Program-made: the position numbers and the translations under genes
In this document: piece by piece, positions 6,848-14,117 of the stretch
Position numbering within the stretch: position 1 is the first letter of the stretch
Layout: each line of letters opens with the position of its first letter
Source: Clostridium sp.
GTDB lineage: Bacteria; Bacillota; Clostridia; Lachnospirales; Lachnospiraceae
Length of the DNA stretch: 15,367 bases
Direction of reading: 5' to 3'
Assembly (NCBI GenBank): GCA_016302185.1
Contig: JAEDOC010000040.1
Span: forward strand, 1-15,367
Notes under the pieces: model-generated
What the model saw: only the letters and a program-made list of their open reading frames with translations
What the model was told of the DNA's origin: nothing
Databases searched by the model: none

Positions 6848-8155
6848 TTATCCTTGGGTATCCTCCTTCATGGGCAGCAGCAGATGAGCCGTCACGCCGC
6901 CTGTTGGGTTTTCCGTGTAGAAAAGGCCGTATTCCCGGCCGCAAAGCAGCTTAATCCGCTTCTGCACATTCAAAATGCCTATACTGTTGCCTTCCAGTTT
7001 CGCCGGCTGTTTGGAATACGTCAGAAGCATCTGGTCAATGGCTGCTTTCTTCCCTTCTGCAAAACCGCTGCCGGTATCACTGACCAGGATCTCCAGCCTG
7101 CTCTCTGACGTTTTTCGGGCTAAGATGCGCACCTCGCCCCGGTAGCCCTTGTTTTTCAGCCCATGGAGCAAGCTGTTTTCCACAATGGGCTGCAGAATGA
7201 AGTTGGGCACCTGTATGCCGCCCAGATCGGGGTCAATGTCGTATTCGCACTGCAGCTCCGGGTAACGGTAGCACATCAGCTCCATGTAGGCCTCCAGCAG
7301 CTCCAGCTCGTCGTCCAGCGCCACCATAGGCCTGTCCACCTTCACACTGAGTCGGAAGAAGTCCACCAGGCGCATGAGCAGATCGGCAACCTCTTTGTCC
7401 CCGTTCAGCTGGGCCTGAATACGGATGGTATCGAGTGTGTTGTAAAGGAAATGGGGATTTACCTGACTCTTTAAGTACAGCATCGACATCTTCTGCTCCG
7501 TCAGTTCGGCCCGGAGAATATCCGGATTTTCCAAAGTCAGATAGAACGACAGTGTCATCAAAGTAATACCCATGCCGCTGATGAGCCAGGTATGATTCAA
7601 CCACTGCATGGCGCAGACGGTAACCTCAATCAGCAGCGCTGAACCGATGGCAAGCTTCTTTTTCTGATCGATCTGCCTCCAGTTTACGGTCAAAAGCCCG
7701 GCACACAACAGCAGATAGAAGGCGACACCCCAATAGGGCACCAGCATATACGGTCCGGAGGAATAGTTTCCCTCCGGGGTCACCGTGTAGGAGATCGGCA
7801 GCAGGAAATTGCCCAGCTCCGCCACAGCCAGAAAGATTCTGGCAGACCGGTCCAGCCGTCGGGGCTTTCCGGTCTCCTCCTCCACCAGAATGGCAATATA
7901 CTGATAAAACAGATAGATCACCAGCACCATGCTTCCCAGAAACAGTCTGTGAACCGCATCGTTCAAAAACCTCGGTACAGTCTCCAGATGATTTACTGTG
8001 TAAATCGTTACGCCGTCCAGCACCAGATGGATCAGTGCTACGACCAATAAAACAGAAAACGTCCTGTGCAGCGGCGTGCTCTTCCGCCCGGCAGAAAAAT
8101 ATACACAGGCAACAAATGCCAGAACCATGAAAAGCGCAATCTCCATTCGCAGCAT
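6848..8155 (-). CDS. orphan LytS/YehU-type sensor histidine kinase, membrane bound
   Basis: A 435-residue kinase. The N-terminal half (about 1-206) has six to seven hydrophobic segments (about 5-20, 33-52, 68-90, 107-122, 137-156, 168-184 and 190-206). The kinase core follows: the His_kinase box KSQVNPHFLYNTLDTIR with phospho-acceptor His 235, the N-box LQPIVENSLLHGL (Asn 327), DTGSG (360-364) and a second glycine motif NSIGILNVQKRI. This box type marks the LytS/YehU/YesM family, whose usual partner is a LytTR or AraC-type response regulator. No regulator gene lies on either side, so it is an orphan here. I prefer the ATG at 8155, with GGGGAAG 5 bases upstream; an in-frame ATG at 8212 has a weak site and lies inside a palindrome. 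The stimulus is unknown. Confidence 0.93.
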   Translation of the reverse strand: MLRMEIALFMVLAFVACVYFSAGRKSTPLHRTFSVLLVVALIHLVLDGVTIYTVNHLETVPRFLNDAVHRLFLGSMVLVIYLFYQYIAILVEEETGKPRRLDRSARIFLAVAELGNFLLPISYTVTPEGNYSSGPYMLVPYWGVAFYLLLCAGLLTVNWRQIDQKKKLAIGSALLIEVTVCAMQWLNHTWLISGMGITLMTLSFYLTLENPDILRAELTEQKMSMLYLKSQVNPHFLYNTLDTIRIQAQLNGDKEVADLLMRLVDFFRLSVKVDRPMVALDDELELLEAYMELMCYRYPELQCEYDIDPDLGGIQVPNFILQPIVENSLLHGLKNKGYRGEVRILARKTSESRLEILVSDTGSGFAEGKKAAIDQMLLTYSKQPAKLEGNSIGILNVQKRIKLLCGREYGLFYTENPTGGVTAHLLLPMKEDTQG

Positions 8156-8176
8156 ACAATCTTCCCCTTTGTTATC

Positions 8177-8182
8177 ATTATA
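8177..8182 (-). promoter_or_regulatory. possible -10 element of the sensor kinase gene
   Basis: A perfect TATAAT on the minus strand, 21 bases before the preferred ATG. No good -35 box lies 16-18 bases upstream. A perfect TTGACA (8232-8227) is 44 bases away, too far to pair with it. Confidence 0.35.
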
Positions 8183-8201
8183 GAGATTTCTATTGAAAAG
8201 A

Positions 8202-8220
8202 GATAGGTTCATAACCTATC
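8202..8220. promoter_or_regulatory. perfect 19-bp palindrome upstream of the sensor kinase, possible operator
   Basis: GATAGGTT-CAT-AACCTATC: two perfect 8-bp arms around a 3-base centre. It lies between a TTGACA sequence (8232-8227) and a TATAAT sequence (8182-8177), 47 bases before the preferred start. The size and symmetry fit a dimeric repressor site. No regulator gene is adjacent, so the binding protein is unknown. As RNA it would also form a hairpin. Confidence 0.55.
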
Positions 8221-8308
8221 CGATTGTGTCAATTCTATAGATTTTCCCAGATCATTGTATCAGAAAAGACGGAGCTTTGCAGCACCATCTGCAATCGCAT
8301 TTTTTATG

Positions 8309-8360
8309 CAAAAAAAGACAGGAGACAGATCCTCTCTCGGATCCTGTCCCCTGTCTTTTT
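8309..8360. terminator. strong bidirectional terminator after rpsR
   Basis: AAAAAGACAGGAGACAGATCC (from 8312) pairs with GGATCCTGTCCCCTGTCTTTTT (8339-8360) with one wobble and one bulged base. The loop is TCTCTC. T-runs flank the stem on both strands. It lies 24 bases past the rpsR stop and ends the rpsF-ssb-rpsR transcript. Confidence 0.9.
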
Positions 8361-8383
8361 CCTACCAATATAAATACTGCAAA

Positions 8384-8650
8384 TTAATCGCAGGTATACG
8401 GCATCATTGCCAGATGTCTTGCTCTCTTGATCGCTACAGTAAGAGCTCTCTGATGCTTTGCACAGTTGCCTGTGATTCTTCTCGGAAGGATTTTACCTCT
8501 CTCAGATACGTATCTCTTTAACTTGTTCGTATCCTTGTAATCGATAACTCCGTTCTTCTCGCCACAGAATACACAAACTTTTTTTCTTCTGCGGATTCCG
8601 CCTCTTCTCATCTTGGAAGCGTCTGCTCTATCGCCTTTATTGAATGCCAT
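8384..8650 (-). CDS. rpsR: 30S ribosomal protein bS18
   Basis: An 88-residue basic protein with the bS18 text [21 protein letters not shown] and [23 protein letters not shown]. It binds 16S rRNA in the platform as a heterodimer with bS6. It carries CxxC (26, 29) plus C63 and H66, the cysteine-containing form of S18 that may bind zinc. The start at 8650 is supported by AAGGAGG with 8 bases spacing; the frame extends 15 codons upstream without support. It is the last gene of the rpsF-ssb-rpsR operon, 89 bases after ssb. That gap contains a small hairpin (8673-8689, CAGCAGT with ACTGCTG) and no promoter I can see. Confidence 0.98.
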   Translation of the reverse strand: MAFNKGDRADASKMRRGGIRRRKKVCVFCGEKNGVIDYKDTNKLKRYVSERGKILPRRITGNCAKHQRALTVAIKRARHLAMMPYTCD

Positions 8651-8739
8651 TGGTGTTTCCTCCTTTACAAAATCAGCAGTCTCACTGCTGTCCACAGCCT
8701 GTCCTTTTCGGGGGACCGATTCCCGCTTTTCACTATACT

Positions 8740-9213
8740 TTAGTTAAAAGGAAGGCCTTCGTCTTCTACTCCGTCAGGAATATTCATGAATCCATCGCCG
8801 ATTGCGCTGGACGGAGCCGGACGCTCTACCGGACGATAACCGCCGTCGAAGCTTCCACCGCCATAATTGCCGTTGCCGGAAGCGTTCTTGCTCTCTGCAA
8901 ATTCCTGATCCTCTACGATAACTTCTGTTGTATATACCTTCTGACCGTCTCTATTGGTATAGCTGCCAGTCTGAATTCTGCCGGTTACCACAATCTTGGT
9001 TCCCTGGTGGAAATACTTTTCAGCAAACTCTCCCGCTCTGTCAAAAGCAACGCACGGAATAAAATCTGCTGTCTGAGAGTCGTCGTTACCGCCTCTGCGG
9101 CCTCTTCTGTCCACTGCCAGTGTATATCTGGCAATCGCCATAGCACGCTCTCCCTGGGAGTATCTTACTTCCGGGTCTCTGGTCAATCTACCCATTAGAA
9201 TTACTTTATTCAT
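8740..9213 (-). CDS. ssb: single-stranded DNA-binding protein
   Basis: A 157-residue SSB that protects single-stranded DNA in replication, recombination and repair. The OB-fold occupies about residues 1-105 ([62 protein letters not shown]). A Gly/Asn/Pro-rich flexible tail follows. The acidic tip ends EDEGLPFN, close to the usual DDxPF and likely the docking site for partner proteins. It lies between rpsF (19 bases upstream) and rpsR, the standard Firmicutes order. The ribosome binding site before the ATG is weak (AGAAAGAG), which suggests translational coupling to rpsF. Confidence 0.98.
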   Translation of the reverse strand: MNKVILMGRLTRDPEVRYSQGERAMAIARYTLAVDRRGRRGGNDDSQTADFIPCVAFDRAGEFAEKYFHQGTKIVVTGRIQTGSYTNRDGQKVYTTEVIVEDQEFAESKNASGNGNYGGGSFDGGYRPVERPAPSSAIGDGFMNIPDGVEDEGLPFN

Positions 9214-9232
9214 ACGATCACTCTTTCTCTAA

Positions 9233-9520
9233 TTATGCATCCTGTCTTACGCATAAATATCTGATTACCGGCTCCATAATACGAACGTGTGCTTCCACTT
9301 CGTTCGGGCATACGGAATCAGACTCGAAGTGTACGAAGTAGTAGAATCCCTCTTTCATCTTCTGAATCTCGTAAGCTAATCTCTTCTTACCCCACTCATC
9401 AATGTCTGTTACTGTGCCGCCAAAACGTGTGATATAACCTGTCACTTTCTCCATTGCTGCGGCTCTCTCTTCGTCCTCGAGTTTTGCGCTAAGAACAACT
9501 GCTAACTCATACTTGTTCAT
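9233..9520 (-). CDS. rpsF: 30S ribosomal protein bS6
   Basis: A 95-residue ribosomal protein, the usual length for bS6, beginning MNKYELAVVLSAKLEDEE. It contains the family text GGTVTDIDEWGKKRLAYEIQKMKEGFYYFVHFE. It pairs with bS18 on the small-subunit platform. AGGAGG lies 9 bases before the ATG. It is the first gene of the operon with ssb and rpsR, with a consensus-like promoter and a structured leader just upstream. Confidence 0.98.
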   Translation of the reverse strand: MNKYELAVVLSAKLEDEERAAAMEKVTGYITRFGGTVTDIDEWGKKRLAYEIQKMKEGFYYFVHFESDSVCPNEVEAHVRIMEPVIRYLCVRQDA

Positions 9521-9539
9521 GCTTTCTTTACCTCCTTGT

Positions 9540-9568
9540 GGTCTTTTGACCCCCTGACTCCAGCAGGG
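9540..9568 (-). promoter_or_regulatory. structured 5' leader of rpsF, possible S6:S18 feedback site
   Basis: Two small stems stand just before the rpsF ribosome binding site: CCCTG/CAGGG (9568-9564 with 9556-9552) and GGTC-AAAA-GACC (9551-9540). Autoregulation of rpsF operons by S6:S18 binding to leader RNA is established in other bacteria. I cannot see the CCG-containing bulge described there, so the assignment is tentative. Confidence 0.3.
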
Positions 9569-9602
9569 AGTAAGGAATATGTTAATATATTACCGAATTA
9601 CA

Positions 9603-9631
9603 ATAATACCAGAAACTGCAGCTCTTTGCAA
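9603..9631 (-). promoter_or_regulatory. sigma-A promoter of the rpsF-ssb-rpsR operon
   Basis: Minus-strand TTGCAA (9631-9626) and TATTAT (9608-9603) are spaced by 17 bases. The start would be near 9596, leaving a leader of about 75 bases. It lies in the gap between the DUF951 stop and rpsF. Confidence 0.75.
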
Positions 9632-9668
9632 GCACTTTTTCTCTTTTTTTCATTCTTGAGAGCTTCCC

Positions 9669-9860
9669 TCAGCCTTCCTCTGACTTCTTTTTTAACCCCC
9701 GGGTGCTCTTCTCCACCAGCGGCCTCGCCATCATGACCTGATGTCCGCAGCCGGTACACTTCAGGCGGAAATCCGCACCAACGCGCAGGATCTCCCACTC
9801 ATGACTTCCGCAAGGATGCGGCTTCTTTAATTTGACAACATCGCCTACCTCATATATCAT
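9669..9860 (-). CDS. DUF951 family protein, small cysteine-rich
   Basis: A 63-residue protein of the DUF951 family, recognised by DVVKLKKPHPCGSHEWEILRVGADF and LKCTGCGHQVMM. Cys 17/His 20 and Cys 35/Cys 38 (with His 40) could form a zinc site. The function is unknown; the family is widespread in Firmicutes and is often near rpsF or ychF. GGGG lies 10 bases before the ATG. It follows the Sir2 gene after 60 bases that contain a CCGGC/GCCGG stem but no T-run, so it may be co-transcribed with Sir2. Confidence 0.88.
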   Translation of the reverse strand: MIYEVGDVVKLKKPHPCGSHEWEILRVGADFRLKCTGCGHQVMMARPLVEKSTRGLKKKSEEG

Positions 9861-9920
9861 CTTTTTTGTTCCCCTTATATCCTGTTATTCTCTCCCGGCA
9901 CACCGTTCCGGCAGCCGGTA

Positions 9921-10649
9921 TCATTCCCCCAGATCCGCTGCTTCTCCCAGAACCTTTCCAATACTGTCGCAAATCACCAGATCCGCCTGATTATCTCTGG
10001 AGGTGACCGACTTATTGATTAATACCAGCTTATTTCCCCCGTAATAATCAATCAGCCCCGCCGCCGGATAAACCGTCAGCGAAGTTCCGCCGATAATCAG
10101 CATATCTGCTCTCTGGATATGCTCCACGGAACGGCGAATCACACTGTCATCCAGTCCCTCTTCATACAGTACCACATCCGGCTTAATCACACCGCCGCAG
10201 TCGCATTCCGGCACTCCTTTGGAATTCAGAATTGCATCCAGCCCATAAAATCTGCCGCAGCGGGTACAATAATTGCGAAGCACAGAACCGTGAAGCTCCA
10301 GTACCTCCTTGCTTCCTGCCGCCTGATGAAGACCATCAATATTCTGGGTAACCACGGCCTTCAGTTTTCCTTCCTGTTCCAGCTTCGCCAGAGCCAGATG
10401 AGCACGGTTTGGCTTCGCATTCGGAAACAGCATCTTGTCCCGATAAAACCGGTAAAATTCCTCCGTCCGGCGTGCATAGAAGCTGTGACTCAAAATCGTC
10501 TCCGGCGGATAATCATATTTCTGATGATATAAACCATCGGTGCTTCGGAAATCCGGAATATTGCTCTCCGTGGAAACACCGGCACCACCGAAAAACACAA
10601 TGTAATTGCTCTCTCGAATCCATTTTTTCAAGGTTTCAATCTCTGTCAT
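9921..10649 (-). CDS. cobB: NAD-dependent protein deacylase, Sir2 family
   Basis: A 242-residue sirtuin, the usual length for bacterial CobB-type enzymes, which remove acetyl or acyl groups from lysines using NAD. Motifs in order: GGAGVSTESNIPDFRS (21-36, NAD binding), TQNIDGLH (101-108), catalytic His 120 in LELHGS, zinc ligands C128/C131 and C149/C151 (CTRC and CDC), and GGTSLTVYPAA (177-187). No key residue is missing. GGGAGG precedes the ATG. It starts 45 bases after the stop of the acetyltransferase gene upstream, so an acetyltransferase and a deacetylase are likely in one transcript. Whether they share targets is only a suggestion from the arrangement. Confidence 0.95.
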   Translation of the reverse strand: MTEIETLKKWIRESNYIVFFGGAGVSTESNIPDFRSTDGLYHQKYDYPPETILSHSFYARRTEEFYRFYRDKMLFPNAKPNRAHLALAKLEQEGKLKAVVTQNIDGLHQAAGSKEVLELHGSVLRNYCTRCGRFYGLDAILNSKGVPECDCGGVIKPDVVLYEEGLDDSVIRRSVEHIQRADMLIIGGTSLTVYPAAGLIDYYGGNKLVLINKSVTSRDNQADLVICDSIGKVLGEAADLGE

Positions 10650-10694
10650 CCTTCATTCCTCCCATATTTAATCTGATCTTTTTTCTACGGTTTC

Positions 10695-12704
10695 TTATAC
10701 GATCTCATCCAGTAATACACCCTGTACAGTCCGCACCTCAGCCAGCAGTTTTTTTACCTCGCCGGACGCCTCCGGCCAGATCTCCTCCGCGTCGCGGTAA
10801 CCGAACAGAAAGCTTACCAGCTCTGCCGGAGATGTCTTCAAACACGGAAGCTGCAGCTCCACAGCATCCTCCTCGAAATCATCCTCCACCGGTTCCGTTC
10901 CCATACTCCAGAGGAATGTTCCGCAGTTTTCCGAAAGAATCGGATCTTCCATCTCCAGAAGAAGGTTCCATTCTCCGGAATCCGCCTTCCGCCCAAAGGC
11001 TGACAACAGTGCCGGCAGACTGGCAAGGCGGGCCATATTCCAGGGCTTTTCTCCCGTTTTCACGGTATACTCGTCCTCCGCATAGAGCAGACGCTGCTCT
11101 CTGGTATTCCATCCCCAGATTGCCTGTAATCCCACCAGACGCTCACCGTCATACAAAAACTCCAGTGTCCCGTTCTCCGAGGCCAGTTCCTTCACCAGAC
11201 GGCTCACATAAGCGCTGTCCCGTCGGGTGTACATCTCATAGCGTGCGGAAATCCACCGTTCCATATAGGCAGCCGCCAATTCACAGTCTTCCGGAAGGTC
11301 CTGACAGGTTCTTCTGCACAGTCCTGAAAATGCTTCCTTCAGCTCATACTGCGGAACATTTCCGATAAATGTAAAATCCATAGGCGCATAAACCTCCGGA
11401 TTTACCGGAACCAGATAGGTAATCGGTTTTCCCTCTCCCGCTTCATCCGCCAGCATCCTGTAAAACATATCCCTAAAATGGCCTTCCCGCCGGTGCGCCG
11501 GGTCGGTAGCCACCCCCACCAGATAATCCAGTTTCCAGTCCTGATCCTGCATACGAATCTCATACGGGTTATACTGTACCATGGAAAGCAGCAGCCCATG
11601 ATCCTTCTTCACCAGAATACGGTTATCCTTTGTTTTTTCTCTATAATAATATTCCACAAAGGAATCCGAATCCTCATCAAAACATTTTTTCCACAGAGAA
11701 ATCGTCTCTGCTTTTTCTGCGTCTTCCAGGTAGTCCAGATGAGCTCCGCCAATTCCGTTCTCTATCTCTTCTGCCCAGTGATATCCTCTTTTTCCGTCCA
11801 GAAGCTGCTCTACCAGATATTTTCTGGCATAATCCGCCGGCATATAGGACTGCTTTGCCTTTCTTAAACCTTCCAGTCCCATATCGTCTTCCCGGTTGAC
11901 CCACTGCACCTCCGGAAATTCCTCCAGCAGAAACTGCTGATTAATATACTGATACAAGCCGTTAATCTCCGGATTTGCTTTTTCAATATGAATCACAGCC
12001 ATATTTTCCACCGGATTATAGCTTCCGATGGTAAATGCCTCCAGCGCCCCGTCAATATAGACACCGCCCATCCGGACATAAAGCTCTGAGCAGTTTTTCA
12101 GGATATCATGGATGCCCCGAACCTCATAATCCAGATGTTCCTCCGCTTCCTCACCCTTCTGCTCTCTCCACTTGTCCAGAAACTGCCATACCTCCTGGCT
12201 GTCAGAACAGCAGAGGCGACGGTACTCATACCGCCCCTCATACGCTCTCTTAAAGGCATTGACACGGTTCTTCTTCTTATGAAGCTTCTTCCCCGCCAGC
12301 GTCCGCATCGCCTCTCCATCATATAAATAATCCTTGGCATCCACCTGCTCCTCCACCAGATATTGTTCCGGTGAAAGCTTCAGATAATCCACAGCATATT
12401 CATCTGCCAGATTGATTACCAGCGGATATCCCAGTTCTTCATTAAAATACTGCTCTATGGCATGAAATGCGTCCGGCAAATCCTCCTCACGGCAAAGCGG
12501 CATGGCAGAAAAACATTTTCCTTTATTCTCCATCAGCCACAAAAGAGCCTTTCCCTCCCAGATTGCATAACGAACCTGATAAAACTCTTTCCAGATAAAG
12601 CTTTCCAGAAATACACTGTCACAAGTCTGATTATGACGCATATTATAAAACGGCATCATCTCGCCGAGTCTCTCTGCTGTAATTTCCTTAAACTGTAACT
12701 CCAT
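10695..12704 (-). CDS. DUF2156 domain fused to Eis-type GNAT acetyltransferase
   Basis: A 669-residue two-part protein. Residues 1-300 match the DUF2156 pattern (a GNAT-like fold also found at the C-terminus of lysyl-phosphatidylglycerol synthases), with LHKKKNRVNAFKRAY near 141 and REDDMGLEGLRKAKQSYMPA near 271-290. Residues about 325-669 form an Eis-like unit: a GNAT core with acetyl-CoA motif VATDPAHRREGHFRDMF (398-414), then a second GNAT-like section and a C-terminal SCP2-like region (from about 540; MARLASLPALL, LLLEMEDPILSEN). Start supported by AGGAGG 5 bases before the ATG, with an extended -10 box upstream. Acyl acceptor unknown; no membrane segments are seen. Upstream of cobB-like Sir2 on the same strand. 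Confidence 0.87.
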   Translation of the reverse strand: MELQFKEITAERLGEMMPFYNMRHNQTCDSVFLESFIWKEFYQVRYAIWEGKALLWLMENKGKCFSAMPLCREEDLPDAFHAIEQYFNEELGYPLVINLADEYAVDYLKLSPEQYLVEEQVDAKDYLYDGEAMRTLAGKKLHKKKNRVNAFKRAYEGRYEYRRLCCSDSQEVWQFLDKWREQKGEEAEEHLDYEVRGIHDILKNCSELYVRMGGVYIDGALEAFTIGSYNPVENMAVIHIEKANPEINGLYQYINQQFLLEEFPEVQWVNREDDMGLEGLRKAKQSYMPADYARKYLVEQLLDGKRGYHWAEEIENGIGGAHLDYLEDAEKAETISLWKKCFDEDSDSFVEYYYREKTKDNRILVKKDHGLLLSMVQYNPYEIRMQDQDWKLDYLVGVATDPAHRREGHFRDMFYRMLADEAGEGKPITYLVPVNPEVYAPMDFTFIGNVPQYELKEAFSGLCRRTCQDLPEDCELAAAYMERWISARYEMYTRRDSAYVSRLVKELASENGTLEFLYDGERLVGLQAIWGWNTREQRLLYAEDEYTVKTGEKPWNMARLASLPALLSAFGRKADSGEWNLLLEMEDPILSENCGTFLWSMGTEPVEDDFEEDAVELQLPCLKTSPAELVSFLFGYRDAEEIWPEASGEVKKLLAEVRTVQGVLLDEIV

Positions 12705-12734
12705 AGTTCCTCCTGCGCATTATAATCCATTTTC

Positions 12735-12743
12735 AGTATAACA
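12735..12743 (-). promoter_or_regulatory. extended -10 promoter of the acetyltransferase-Sir2 unit
   Basis: Minus-strand TGTTATACT: an extended -10 (TGnTATACT) ending 31 bases before the ATG at 12704. No good -35 box is visible at 16-18 bases, as is common for extended -10 promoters. Confidence 0.45.
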
Positions 12744-12779
12744 CATATTGCAAGTAAATACGTAGGTTTTTTTATATTT

Positions 12780-12850
12780 TTAATCAGAATCCTATTTTCC
12801 TGACATTCGCACACCGAAAAAAATTCCTCCCGAAGAAACCTTCTGATTAA
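12780..12850. repeat. 10-bp perfect inverted repeat enclosing 51 bases
   Basis: TTAATCAGAA (12780-12789) and TTCTGATTAA (12841-12850) are perfect inverted copies. The segment lies between the end of recognisable TRAP permease homology and the promoter of the acetyltransferase gene. I see no flanking target duplication and no open frame inside. It may be a remnant of a small mobile element or part of a long-loop RNA structure. Confidence 0.35.
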
Positions 12851-12865
12851 CAGACAGTATTCTCC

Positions 12866-13616
12866 AAGAGGAATCGAATCAATTCCATAGGCTGCAGCCG
12901 CCGGAGCAAATAACGGAACCAATACGATCATGCTGGCATTTCCCTCCACAAACATTCCCACAAAAATCAGGAAAATATCCACTGCCACTAAAAATACCCA
13001 TTTATTGCTGATAACGGAAATCATCCATTCTGTGAACATCTGCGGGATCCTTTCCTTCGTAAGCACCCAGGAAAAGGTAGATGCTGCGGCTACAATCAAC
13101 ATAATGGATGAAGTAGTCATCAAGGTTTCCCGTAGTCCATCCCGAATCTCCTTCGGCCCCAGTTCATGATACCACAAGCCAAGGATCATCGCATAAATAA
13201 TCGCTACAGCTCCGGCTTCCGTTGCGGTAAACATCCCAAAACGAACTCCACCGATAATAATAATCGGAAGACACAAGGGAAGAATCGCCGGTTTAAATGA
13301 TGTCCAAAACATCTCGCTGTTCATCTTTTCTTTCCGTAAAGGCAGATAGCCTCTGTGCTTTGAAATTTTCGACACCATAAACATCATTGTCGCACAGAGC
13401 AGGATACCAGGTCCAAAGCCGGCAATAAACAGTTTTCCAATGGAAACATTTGCAATACATCCATCCTATCAGAACTGCGCAGAAGTCCATGATTCTTTTC
13501 GTGACACCCGTGTAATTCATCAGGACGCCTGCGCAGACAAAAAACGGAATTGCCAAGAGGGTCACACTTTCTGCGCCTGTAATCGCCGATAATGCTTTCA
13601 TAGTCTGTTTTTTCAT
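12866..13616 (-). pseudogene. TRAP transporter large permease (DctM family), truncated and internally deleted
   Basis: Two frames carry pieces of one DctM-type protein. The 5' piece from the ATG at 13616 reads TGAESVTLLAIPFFVCAGVLMN then MDFCAVLIGW. Next, in a shifted frame, come CIANVSIGKLFIAGFGPGIL, MMFMVSKISKHRGYLP and a long stretch ending FVEGNASMIVLVPLFAPAAAAYGIDSI. A full DctM has about 430 residues. The first 40-50 residues are missing, about 80-90 are missing between the two pieces (junction near 13458-13466, with frame change), and the last 100 or so are missing beyond about 12866. No DctP or DctQ gene is present. A ribosome binding site (GGAGAGG) remains before the ATG. TRAP carriers import acids such as sugar acids; this one cannot work. 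Confidence 0.88.
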
Positions 13617-13642
13617 GTTTTTCCCTCTCCTTTACTTGAATT

Positions 13643-14077
13643 AAAGGGGAATATACCCTGGATGAGGCTATCCGTGTTGCAAGACAATTGGAACGGTTAA
13701 ATTATGAATGGTTCGAAGAGCCATTTATTGCCCAGCATGCCGCTGATATCGTTCACGCCGATGTAAGCTGGAAAGACGGAATTACCGGTACATTAAAAAT
13801 TGCGCATACAGCAGACAGTTTTGGATTAAACTGTGAGATTCACACCACTACCATGAACTACATGGATCTGGCCAACGTACATGTAAGCTGCAGTATACGA
13901 AATTGCAAATATTTTGAATATTTTGTTCCGGAGGAGCAATACCGTCTCCCCATGAAAGGTAATTTGCCCATTCGCGACGGTTATATCTATGTGCCGGATA
14001 CTCCCGGTGTCGGTGCAGAACTGGACTGGGATCTTATTTCAAAAAACTGTAAAAGCTATCGATGCAAAAAACTTTAA
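13643..14077 (+). pseudogene. mandelate racemase/muconate lactonizing enzyme family (enolase superfamily), C-terminal remnant with internal deletion
   Basis: The frame opens after a stop at 13637 and enters homology at once: GEYTLDEAIRVARQLE then YEWFEEPF (metal-ligand Glu of the FEEP motif). It then jumps to HAADIVHADVSWKDGITGTLKIA, EIHTTTMNYMDLANVH and LPIRDGYIYVPDTPGVGAELDWDLI. About 145 residues are left of roughly 370-400. The N-terminal capping domain, the lysines of the first catalytic strand and the third metal ligand are gone. The second loss, near 13724-13738, is in frame, so the reading frame stays open. The enzyme family dehydrates sugar acids; this copy is inactive by inference. 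There is no native start codon; a TTG at 13688 is only a nominal one. It is followed 40 bases later by the SDR gene. Confidence 0.87.
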
Positions 14078-14117
14078 GCAGAACAACAAAAGCCATAGTG
14101 AAAGGAGCAAAAACAGA

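Noticed and set aside
7626..8159. 177-codon open frame on the minus strand within the sensor kinase region
   Set aside because: It is in another frame of the kinase gene, whose own frame carries continuous membrane segments and kinase motifs. The alternative protein resembles no family and has no ribosome binding site of its own.
8156..8212. Longer N-terminus of the sensor kinase starting at the ATG at 8212
   Set aside because: The extra 19 residues are polar and unlike a membrane lead-in, the site before that ATG is weak, and it lies in the palindrome. The ATG at 8155 has a good ribosome binding site.
8673..8689. Hairpin between ssb and rpsR as a terminator
   Set aside because: The 7-bp stem has no T-run and lies just before the rpsR ribosome binding site. 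It is more likely neutral or a translation-control element.
10409..11368. 319-codon plus-strand open frame
   Set aside because: It lies antisense to the Sir2 and acetyltransferase genes. Its protein is Pro/Ser/Arg-rich, as expected from the complement of GC-biased codons, and it has no domain.
12656..12865. C-terminal extension of the TRAP permease frame to 12656
   Set aside because: After the GIDSI text the translation loses all DctM character and runs through the acetyltransferase promoter and start. It is read-through of an open frame past the point where the gene was cut.
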